NCBI RefSeq assembly: GCF_963676685.1 | Contig: NC_092352.1 | Span: 28,229,117-28,293,116, forward strand | DNA: 64,000 nt | Source of the DNA: Mytilus edulis | Taxonomy: Eukaryota; Mollusca; Bivalvia; Mytilida; Mytilidae | Direction of reading: 5' to 3' | Shown: in pieces, positions 35,001-47,000 of the stretch | Position numbering within the stretch: the first letter of the stretch is position 1 | Layout: each line of letters begins with the position of its first letter | Translations under genes and position numbers: made by a program | The notes under the pieces: generated by a model | The model's database searches: none | Told to the model about the DNA's origin: nothing | What the model saw: only the letters and a program-made list of their open reading frames with translations

Positions 35001-38000
35001 CATTTAGTGGTATATAAATAGCAGGGAATTCCATCAGTATGTAAATCTCACTGGGGAAATACCCCTAGTTTTTAGTACGAAACTGTTTATAGCACCCTTA
35101 TAGATATATATATAAATAATCTAATTGCAAATCAATACATGCTTCAAACCTGTAGCTGACCATGTTGTTTTTTAAGGGGTTGATAAAACTGAGTCAACAT
35201 CTAAATATACAAATCATTCTGTCATAATGAGGTTAGAGGATTTAGTCTACCTAACAGGGCTTTCAAGGCGGACTAATTGTCTGGTCAAGCCTGACGAATC
35301 ATACACTGGACTTGGTTGTTCAGAGCCTGAACCGGACATATTTGCTATTTTACATAATTCAGAGAGAGAGAAATGAAGTTTACGCAATCTTCTTGCCATG
35401 ACCTTGCCTTTATTAAAATCAAGGTTAATTAGTTTGACAGCTATAATTTGCCTGTTCAAAGGACAGGTAAACTATTTTATATGGGATATTGATCTGTCTT
35501 TTTAAAGTTGTTTTCCTTAAATTCACTGATTTGTATCTTCTTAATTTAGGGCTATTCCAGAAAAAAATGTATGGGGGTTTGGAAGGCAGTGTTTGTCATC
35601 ACCCGCCACCCAGACAATTGTAATTGAGAATTATAGTGCATTATAGTGTGAAAAGTTGCTCTGATACCCATCACCCATGTATTATTAATACAATGTGCCT
35701 TCCAACCCCCATACATTTTTTTCTGGAATAGCCCTTAGTAAAAAAATATTTGAATTTATTTAAAAAGAAAGTTACAAAGGTTTAAGTGAAAAATACAAAA
35801 TATATAGAAATGTATTGCTAGAATATTTGATTAAAAGAGTAGTATAACAGTAAATAATTAAATTAATTTTTTTTTATAGTCCTGGTCAGATGCTTTTAAA
35901 GGGCAACCAGACCTGAAGGAAGTAGAGAAATGTTATAATGATTTGAAAGGAAAAGGAATTGAATTCCCAATGACAGATCTAGATCATATGGCACCAATTC
36001 ACACACCAAAAAGGGTATGTATAGAGGACTTTTGAAATGAAATTACACACATTATAATCAATATTCCTTAGTGAAATATTTGCATTGAACAATACATAAG
36101 TTTGTAACCTTGTTAATGAACGTGCTGTTATCAAGTGCAACTGCTCTAAGTACTAAAACAAACTAATGGATTTCAAGTTAAAGAAAAAATTGTTACAACT
36201 TATGGAGATTTGCATGAAAGCCAAATGGTCCAGTCTGATATTTTAAAAAAAAGGAGATGACTTAAATTTGATATGAATCCAGGTAGTTTCATTTTGTGAA
36301 CTTGCAAGTTAATGCTTTTTTCATCTTTGAAAGGCAGTTTTATAAGATGAGTTATTCTGGAAGAAAATGATTATAAAGGATAAAAACCAAAAAAGAAATA
36401 TAAGAAACCAATCTTAATCTACCTTGACATCTTATTATATTTTTCAGAGTCAACCAGAACCTGAACCTGTTATCAGACAACAAAGACAACCAAGTTTACG
36501 AGCAGTGAGTTATCTCCCTTCATTTTATAGTCTTACACATATCCATATTCATAACTACTACATTGTATTAATACTGCATTACCATTTTTCATTCATATTT
36601 GTACAGTGTAATTGAATGTTTCAAATTGGCTTTTGGAATACTCAATCAATTTTCAAACCAGTGTTTAATTTTTGCATGATAATATTTTTCTCAAATCTGT
36701 GCTTAATTTTATTTACATAAAAGAATTTTTAGTTGAGTTGTGTCATGTCCTAACCTTGGAGAAAAGGCTATTATTGATTTTAAGGTAACAGTAACAATAA
36801 ATTAAAAGTGCTCTGATTTGAATCTGTAATTCTTTCTGGTAATGATAAAGTGAACATGAAAATCCAAAAATTGTGGATCAGGGGAGATAACTGTTTACAC
36901 CAAAATGAATGTCCAACTATAAGTTTTCTTTATTGCGATTTTGTTATAATGGAATCTAATCAAAGGACTATATATTTTAGAAATTAAACAAAGATTCTTT
37001 TTATTTTTTTCAATTTAACAGTGAAGTAAATATTTGTATTTTGTCATGGTTGCTCCCTACATTTGCACTGTATTTTAAATTTGACAGTAGACATTTTTAA
37101 CTTTTCTAAATGCTGTTTAGAAGGTGTTATAAATGTGTGTCTACATCTCTTTGTATTCACTTGATAGCATCTAATTAAGACATTAAGCATACTGTGATTT
37201 TCTTACCAATGATAATTTTTCCACGCAGATGAAATATGTTGTAAGAGAAGAAATTCAGGTTTGGTTTGTTTGAATTGTTGTTGATGCATGTATCTTATTA
37301 GTAAACTCTGTTAGCGTCTTTTATCCCCAAAACAAAGATTGAAAGTAGTCCCTATCTGTTTTCTATTTGTCTTGTTAGGTGTCAACTGTAGCATAGGTCT
37401 AATAAATAGGTCATGTTTAAATTCTAAATGTTAATGTTAATGATTAAAAATAATGGATAAATGATTGAAATTAGGAAGAGAGAAATACTAGTATTAACCC
37501 TTTCCTCCATGGATTTTTTTTTTAATATACTTGATTCGCATAGTATTTTTTAAGTTAAAAAAAATCATCAGTTTTAAAGTGTTAATGCATTGTGAAAACC
37601 AATATTTCATCAATGAAATTCAAGTCAGATAATTCTCATGAATATCCTTTTCGTATTGGACACATTTTTTTTTAAAGTCTGATGCAGACATTTTGTAGTC
37701 AAAGCATTTCAACTGAGGTACTACACAGGCGTCAAAAGGCGTCATCATGGAGTAAAGGGGGTGGCGTCAAAAGGCGTCATTATGGAGGAAAGGGTTAAAG
37801 GAATTTGGAAAGTATCAAATATCAATAAATAATAAATCTAGGATTGGAAACATTTAAGTGACTATAATTTTTAAAGCAATTGCTTTTATGCCGTCGCGTA
37901 TGGCCATCTTTGTGACCCAGATCAGAGACTCCGCCCAGATCAAGCCATAGTATTTTGTTAAACAGGCTCCTGGTCAGTCATTCTTTAACACCTATGTATG

Positions 38001-41000
38001 TTTTCTAATGCAATACATAGCTTGAAACTTTAAAAAAAAGTTAGTGGATTTAAGAAGTTTCAGAATATGTTCTTGTAGATGTATTTTTGTATTTAAAGGG
38101 TCAACCGTTTGACTATCAAATAACATAGAAGTCCGAGTGAAAAAAAGTACATTTTTATAAATGCGATTCCGTTTTCCGCCGTTCGTATGATGTTTCAACA
38201 AAATATGGATTCATTTCAGTTGTTGATTTAGTATTGAAAATTTAACTGAATTATCTCCTAATAAATACGTTTTTTTATGTTTAATTTGTGTTTCTTTAAG
38301 AGGTCAGGTGCTCTTGTTCATTCATAAAATTATCGTTCATTCATACATTTATCGTAAAATCAAAATCACTACACAGGTTAATGCGTAGTGTCAAATTATT
38401 ACCTGTAATCTAAAAATAGACAAACTTTATTTGCGCAAATAATTTAGCGGAACGAAACCCTTGTTGAAAACACATAACAATAAGTTCGTTTTCCTTTTCT
38501 GTCAAAACTCCGTAATAATTATCGATCACCTTACTAATGAAATGGACCCGTCCAAACGTAGTAGATGCCTACTTGGTCCAGATGAAGAGATATTTGCAAT
38601 TTGGAATTTTCTAGTTTATTAATACATAGATTGAAAAAAAGTATGTCTTTTTAAATATCATGATCAAAACTGGGTTTGCATAACAAATGTCAGATGAAAC
38701 CATTATCCTCGTCTTTTCAGTGAACAAGTCTACTACGTTTGTTGACACTCGACGGTCCACCGTGTTAGCAATTTTATTTCACATGTTTTGGAAATATTGA
38801 AGATCATTTTTCGCAATGTTTCCTGAAAATTGATAAATATCAAAGCAACGTAGAGCAGTTTGTTCTTGTTCGTATAATAAAATTGAGAATGGAAATGGGG
38901 AATTTGTCAAAGAGACAACAACCCGACCATGGAAAAACATACAACAGCAGAATTAAGGTCACCAACAGGTCTTCAATGCAGCGAAAAATTCCCGCACCCG
39001 GAGGCGTCCTTCAGCTGGCCCCTATACAATATATATACTAGTTCAGTGATAACGATTTAATGTCATGTTTGTCTGTGATGACCCCCCTTTTCGGGATTGC
39101 ATGAGAATTGTAGTTATCTCGTACCCACATGCACTTGTTTCTATCCATAGGAAGGTCGACTATCCATATAAAACTATTTATATGGATAGTCGACCTTCCT
39201 ATGGATAGAAACAAGTGCCTGTGCTCGTACCGCATCAGAAGGACACATATCAACTGAGCAATAATGTTTGGAACTTAGTTTTAAAAATGATGACAAAGTA
39301 ACATTATGAAAATATTTTTATTAAGCTGAAATATACATTTATTCTTTACATGTTTATGTCTTGTAAGATATTTTATTTCTTTCCCGTTTTTTAACATTTG
39401 CGTCTGGAAAGTTGAAATGTTTTAACTTAATCATTTGTGTTAATGGACCATCATCCAAACATCCATAGGATGTGATGGATGATGGACATTCTGTAAGGAA
39501 GCCGAAGACTTCGCGGGTTAAAGATGAATATCTTATTCTACAGGCTAGTAACGACCTTGTTTTACAGTTGAGTGATTTTAAATCATAATCACCTGTACAA
39601 ATCCACTCATGCGTGCATATATAAACCCGTGCACACCTGTATTCTGTCTCATTTTAAAGTATCCCGAAAAAGGATGTGAGCGAAAAAACTCATTTAATTG
39701 TATATAAAATGGGTGGGCCATAAATCAAGGGCGGGTCTTTAACCCGCGAAGCCTTCGGCTTCCTTACAGAATGTCCATCATCCATCACATCCTATGGATG
39801 TTTGGATGATGGTCCATTCTATTACAGAAGCCTACAGCTTCTTGGTTAAAGATGAATCTTTAAAGCAAATAGATCAATTAAATGAGATAAAAATGGCCAC
39901 AAATATAAGATTTGAAACATCCACATTTAATGCTGTCATAAAATATTACAATTATCATAATCACATAATCATGACACAAAGTCCATAAAGTTCATTTATA
40001 TATCCAACACAACATCCTGAACACAATCCTGGAAAAATCGACGGCTCTGGTCAATCCACGTACAAAGTTATCGGTTTCTGTAAAGAATGGAACTCCTGTA
40101 AAATATTATTTAGGTTGTCATTAAACAGACAAAACAGCATTAATAAATTTCTTTTTACCTGTCTTTACACCTCTTTTAGCTTCAACCTCTCTTAGATAAA
40201 ATTTCTTAAATGTTTTTGCAGATTTCCAATTTGCTGTTTTCATAATTATATCTAAAGTGATACCAGCACTAAAAGCTGCAGATGTAGAGGCGCCTCTGAA
40301 AGAATGCGCCTGAAATTTTGTAACATCAATACCAGATGAAGTCAAGACAATTTTTAACCATCGAGCTAAAGTTGAGGTTGATATTTTACGCCATGTTCTA
40401 AAAGACACCAGGAGATAATCATCTTTGCGCAATTTTTTGGTAGCCTTCAAATAATATTTCAATGTGTATACTGGGCAAAGTTCTTTTTTCTTGTATGTAT
40501 CCAGAGTTATGTTCTGGTTAATCCTACCAATTCTGTCTGTTTTTTGTAAACAGTTCATAGTAAAAACAACAGTTTTACTAGATGTTTCCATGTAATTCAA
40601 ATTCAAATTTGTCAAAGTTTGAGCTCTTTGAGCAGTAGTTAAAGCTAATAAAGTTGCAATTTTTAAAGTTAACATCTTGAGACTTAAACTTTCCAGTGGA
40701 AATAAAGTTTCTAAATAACGAACAACTTTACCAACATCCCATGTGATGGAATATTTAGGCAAAGGTGGTCTTGCATTAAAAATTCCTTTCATAAATCTGG
40801 AAATGAGATTACTATTGATTACTGTATTACAGCCAATTGATGCCAGAGTCTGGCCAATAGAACACTTGTTCATATTAATGCAACTATAAGATTTGCCATC
40901 ATCATAGAGTCTAGCGAGAAAATTCAATACTTGTACTTCATTTGGTGAAGTGGTATTGATTTTTTGTGTATTACACCAAAGATACCATTTCCGCCAACTA

Positions 41001-44000
41001 TATTCATATTGTCGCGAGGTAGAGACTCTCCATGACTGAGTGATGATGTTTCTAGCTGATTTTGAAATTCCCTTCTTTTGGAGGGAATGCCTGATACTAC
41101 ACAAGCGACTAGGAATAACTTTCTCATGTTTAGCGGGTGCTTTTGATTGTTGTGTACAAGTCTTAAAAGATCTTGACAAAAAGGGAGAATAACAGGATAA
41201 TCGACCAAACAATTCAATAATCTTGGAAACCAAGGTTGGGATGGCCATGTTGGAACTATCATTAAAACCATTCTCACCTGTTCCTCTTCTACCTTGTTCA
41301 AAATTCTTGCTATGATACTGAAAGGAGGAAAAACATATGGTAAATAATTTTTCCAAGAAAAAGAAAAAGCATCAGAAGCCATAGCATCTGGATCTGGAAA
41401 CCATGAGACATATTTACTTAACTGTTTATTAAGTCTAGAAGCAAATAAATCAATATTTGGTTGAAAGAAATGCCCACAAATATTTCTAAATATATTTTCT
41501 TTCAACTTCCATTCAGAAGAGTCACTAAAATTTCTTGACAATTGATCAGGAGTAATATTATCTTTCCCTGCAATATGGACTGCTGTTATAAAATTGTTTT
41601 TATCAGCAGCCCAGAACCATATTTCTCTTACTACTTCCAATAGTGCTACAACACTACCTCCCATGTTATTTATATATTGAACTGCTGTAGAGCTATCAGA
41701 TTTAATGCAAATATGAGAATTTGAAATGTTTTTTCCTAATGAAAAAAATGCATATTTTATAGCTAAAAGTTCTAATATATTAATGTGTGAAATGCTTTCA
41801 GATTTCATCCATCTTCCTTGAGTCTTATTTTTACCATAAACCGCTCCCCATCCAATTTTAGAAGCGTCAGTTTCAATATACTCAGTAGGAGTACCAAAGC
41901 TTATACTTTTCCCTTCATTCCTATCTACATTTTTAATCCACCATAAAATTTCATTTCTTGAATTCTCGGAGAGACTCATGATACCATCATAATTGTCATT
42001 GTTTTTGCTCAAAGCTAAAGTTTTCTCAATATCTAAATATCTATGAAAAATTGGTGCTAATAAAACTGCACATGAAGCTGAAGTAAATAAACCTATTAAA
42101 GAACTTACTTCCCTGATAACAGGATTGTATAAACTATAGATTTTGTTTGCACTTTTCAAAATCTTTTGTATTTTTTCTTCTGTCAGAAACACTTTAAATT
42201 GCACAGAATCAATCAAATATCCTAGAAAAATTATTCTCTGTGTTGGAATGAATACTGATTTTTCTTTATTTACTAAGAACCCTAGAGAGTGTAACAGATT
42301 TCTCAACATGACAATATTTTCATAACAAATGTTCTCATAGGGACTATGTAATAATGAATCATCTATGTAGAAAAAAGACCCTACTCCTTGGTTCCTTATA
42401 TGAGAAAAAACTACTTTCATAAGTTTTGTAAAAATTCTAGGTGCACTTGCTAACCCAAAACAAAGACAAGTAAATTCATAAATCTGATCTTTCCAAACAA
42501 ATTTCAAATATTTTCTACATTTTTTGTTCATTGAAATTGAAAAATATGCATCGCATAAATCTATTGATGTAAAATAATCATTCTTTCTAATATTCAACAG
42601 AACAGACTGTAAATTTTCCTGTTTGAAATGAAAATATTTCACATATTGATTCAGACCTTTCAAATTTATTACAGGCCTATATTTCCCATTCTTCTTCTGA
42701 ACAAGAAAAATATTTGATATAAATTCATCTTTCTCATGATTCGAAATTTGTATTGCACTTTTTGACAATAAAATTTGAATTTCATTATCAATTAGTTCTA
42801 TTTCAGTTTTGTCAAAATTCATAATTTTTGGCATAAAAAATTGAACCGGTTTATTTTCAAATTCAATTTCATAACCGTTTTGAACTAGACTAAGAATCCA
42901 AGGATCGTATGATATTTTTTCCCAATTATGTAAACCAAAACGAATAGACCCAGCTATAAAAGTGGGAGATAGATTTTTTACCTCTAATATCTCCTGCCTC
43001 TTTGGTTTCTGTAACCAGCTCTCCCTCTGTAGCGGGAGTTTCTCATGCCTCTTTGGCCATAATTGTTGTTTTGGTATCTTCCTCTGCCCCTGTTTATACC
43101 TGGGGGGCAACCATAGCTGCAACCCCCTTGTCTCCAGTTTTTTGAAGTAGCTGTATTTACAACTCCCTTCATCTTCTGGGCATCATTAATATCTTTAACT
43201 TTCTTGGACACATCATCTCCGAACAAATATTCGGTAACGTCTAAATGTCTTGTACACAGTTGATGGTACTTCTGATCCATATTGTTTTTCAGTGTCATGC
43301 GTCTAACATATGATATTTCAAAAAATGCTGCACAAAGCATTGACAGGGCATTATTAATGTTGACCCTCATTTTAGCCACCATTTTTACTGTATCTGGTTT
43401 GGTCAGTGCTTCTGCAGTACGTATTACTGGTACAATGCCAAAACCCAAGATCCTTTGTATGGTTTGAAAGGACAGATCATCACTTCTGGCTTGGCGATTC
43501 AATAGATGCCAAATCTCAGGATTAACTTTAGGAGGTGCCAAAGACTTGCTATTTGAAGGAACTTTATAATCCTTAGCTATTTCTGTAATAACAGACTTAC
43601 GATTTGTCACAGCGTTTACAAGAGCAGCGATACTCTTATGTGTTTCGTCACCAAACTTGTCATCATCTTCAAAAATTTTTGGTATAGCATAAGCGACTCT
43701 TCCTCGCTGTTTACCTCTGACTCAAACTCATCATCTGCATTGTTTCCAAAAATGTCATATTGACTAAAGTCAACTTCACCTTCACCTTCGTCTTCTTCCG
43801 GTGCAACCGGGTGTTCCGGTGCACTCGCTAATTCATATCTGTCGGCATTACTATTTTGCCTGTCTAACAAGAGTTCTAGTTTAGAATAAATTCTTCTGAA
43901 TTCATCTTCTCTTTCTTTATCTTTATCTGAAGGTTTTGCAATGTTTCCCCGTTTTACGGGAGCCTTTCCTTTCCTGTTCTTGCCAGGTCCCTTACCCGGG

Positions 44001-47000
44001 CCTCTTTCATTGTTTTGTTTACTTGTGCTAGTTTTCTTTAATTTCTTAACACTTTCTGGGGGAACCACGACCGACTTTAATTGTCTCTTTTTGGGTGGTG
44101 AGAAGTGTACTGACTCATCAGCCACTGCAGAAAACCCAGAGAAACTAGCTTCGTCCCCCGAAGCCAGAATGGACATAATGTCCGCCGCCACTTGGCTGGA
44201 CTGGGAAAGACCCGAGTCGGAGTCTTCAGTACTAGACATTATAAAGTATAGACACGAGTCGTGTCTGCTGATTCAGCAATTTTATTTTTACTTTACTTTA
44301 CTCGTTCTAGCCTTAGAATAAAATGAGACAGAATACAGGTGTGCACGGGTTTATATATGCACGCATGAGTGGATTTGTACAGGTGATTATGATTTAAAAT
44401 CACTCAACTGTAAAACAAGGTCGTTACTAGCCTGTAGAATAAGATATTCATCTTTAACCAAGAAGCTGTAGGCTTCTGTAATAGAATGGTTAAATATAAA
44501 TTAATAATGAAAATTGTTAAAATTAAATCAATAAAGGAAATTATTGCCAAGGAAGTTACAAACACTACCAGGGGATAATCCATGATGATTTCTTTTTGAG
44601 TTATATGTTTCAGCACATGTATATTTGACCCCAACTTTAGCCTGGTAAACGTGTTGTCTCCTTGTGAAATATAAAACATATTAAAATGACTTTCTGCTAA
44701 AGTCTTTTATTTATATAAAGTTAAAACCTTCTTACTTTTAACTAGACAATACTCATGTCAGGTTTAATTCTTGTATATACATGTATGTGGATGAAAAATA
44801 AAAGTCCCCAAACATTAACATGGCAGCAATTGCTTTTACAGCCTTTAAGGCTTTGATTTCGTCTACTCATCTCTTATTTGACAATATTAGTTTTAAATTT
44901 TGGCTGAGTATATAAGACATGTGCTGTTCACTTTTGACAGTTTGACCTTCTGCATCTGTCTGATATTTTTTTAAACATCACATTAGATATGCACCTATGA
45001 AGGAAAGTTTTATAGGTATCTAATGTTACATAACAATCCATCATTATGACATTAATTTATGAAAGAGATTGAGGTTTTAAAATTGTAGCTGATGATCAAT
45101 ATGTAATTGAAATTTTGCAAGATTTGTAATACATCTTATTGAATATTGTTTTTTTGTTAGTGAAAGTTGCATGTAATGCTTCATACATTTCATGTTTTCA
45201 TACAACAAATTTGTATAAAATGATTTTGTGAGTGAAAAAAGCATGTGCAGGTTAATTCATTTTTATTTTTCATTCAACTTCCAAATTTTATGATGTTATT
45301 TGTGAGTGAAAGTTACATTTGTAACTTTAAATATTAGGAGTCAATAATGTATATTAAGCTTGTGAACTTTTAAAACATAGAATGGGTTATTATTGAAAAA
45401 TTCAGGAACTCAAAATTGTTGATAGAATGTTCTGGTTTTGTTATGTTTATTCCAAAATGTCCTTTAAATCAAGATGTTCTTCAAATTTTTTGTCAACTTG
45501 TATTATTTTATTTTCAGAATATATCAGTTTCACTAAATATTTTTTCTTTCTTTCTAAGAAATATTTATATCAAATCATTCAAATTACAGGAGCATATATA
45601 ATAACAGAAAAAAACTAAATTGAAATATAAATAAAACACAGTAGCTGTTAGAAGTTATAGAAAAAACTATATTGTATGAGTATTTTATAGATGATTATAT
45701 TTTCATCATGCTTTGTTAATGTTTGTAGGACCAACCACCACAAATAGCACAAATACCAGTAGTTCCAGCAGGTCCCATTAATCCAACAACTGAACAAATG
45801 GGAAAGTTAAAAAGTGAACTCACTGTTGTCAACGCAAATATTAAAGTAATGGGAGACATGTTAACAGAACTTGATCCATCGAGTGTAGATCCATCAGATT
45901 TAGAATTACTACAGGTAACTACAGGATTTGTAGCTTCTACATGACTTTGTAAATAGACTTAATCCATTCAGTATAGATCGGTCTGATAAAGGGAGATTAC
46001 TCTGTATTTGCTTTCAAAATACAAGTGCATTCTATTATCATGCCCTGTCAAAAGAAGAGACCAATAATGCTTTCTGGTTTGTGCATCTGCATCTTAGTCT
46101 GTCCATACATCCATCTTAACCCTTTCATGCCAAATGTATCCTTTTGGCACCCTCGTGCCCATGCCGAATGTATCCTTTTGGCACACTGCTGTAGATGCTG
46201 AATGTATCCTTAATACATAAATTTCGATTTTTAGACGGTCACAGTGCAAACAGTAAAACTAACGTTTTGACATGTTTCTTGGCCCAGTTGGTTCATAGAT
46301 AAATTAATAAACACCAACTGCAATCGATATATAAGTATCGGGCGTAAAAACGCTGTCAAAAACTGTTTTTTTAAAGATTGTTGAGGAAAAAAAACCTTGT
46401 GAAAAACAAAATGGCAGAATTTAAAACAATCGCGGTCAGGAGTTTCATTTCGAGTTGAAACATTTAGAAAACTTAACCTGCGGTCATGAAAGTCTTTTAA
46501 CTTATACAAAAGTAATGTATGTACGTATATTTTGGAGTTGTGAGAAGGATATTTGCAAAACAACCTGAAATCAAGACTTTGGTTGTTGTCAGCAGGTGCA
46601 CGACTGTAACTTATTATTTCTCGCTGCCGTTTGACAGTCAACCTTTCATTACCGATTGGATCAGAGTTGTTTGCTATCGTTTTAGACACCCTTGGGAGTC
46701 TGTGGTGCCGCTGAATATTTGCTTATCTGTATTACATTTATTTGTTTTAAATATTTTTAAGCAGTTAAGCTGCTTTATGCGAGCACCCTAGATTTATGTT
46801 CTACCAAATAAATGCTGAAATATGTCCCACTTTTATTATCTGGCTGGCTATCATGTTATTTATAACTAATTGGGCACTTTTTTCATACTTTTTATTTTGG
46901 AATATAAAAAATAATACCATAAAAACGTTAAATGGTCGTCGATTTTCCCAAAAGTTTTGAAGTTGCACATAGGAAGTAGTGCTCGATAGAAATCCTTCTA

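Larger units (their letters stand above)
39442..44489 (-). mobile_element. Near-complete DIRS-type tyrosine-recombinase retrotransposon
   Basis: About 5.05 kb, antisense in a TOM1 intron. Inverted terminal repeats of about 140 bp lie at 39516-39654 and 44319-44459 (CAGGTGTGCACGGGTTTATA on one strand). An internal complementary region at 39738-39857 joins the complement of the left end (39442-39523) directly to the complement of the right end (44446-44489), sharing CCATT at the junction. This arrangement is diagnostic of DIRS elements, which replicate through a circle. Coding order on the minus strand: gag-like, RT/RNase H, tyrosine recombinase. No methyltransferase domain was recognised. Confidence 0.92.

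Noticed and set aside
33020..35097. The two identical 655-bp copies as LTRs of a retrotransposon
   Set aside because: They lack TG...CA ends, carry their own inverted ends with TTAA flanks, and the 767 bp between them shows no primer-binding site or coding sequence.
42984..44239. Programmed frameshift between the two gag-like frames
   Set aside because: The switch is inside the gag-like protein and not at a gag-pol boundary, and no obvious slippery heptamer with a downstream structure was seen. A simple indel is preferred, not excluded.
46231..46791. Overlapping frames of 152 (minus) and 90 (plus) codons
   Set aside because: No domain or repeated homology recognised, and the two overlap in opposite strands inside a TOM1 intron; chance is the simplest reading.
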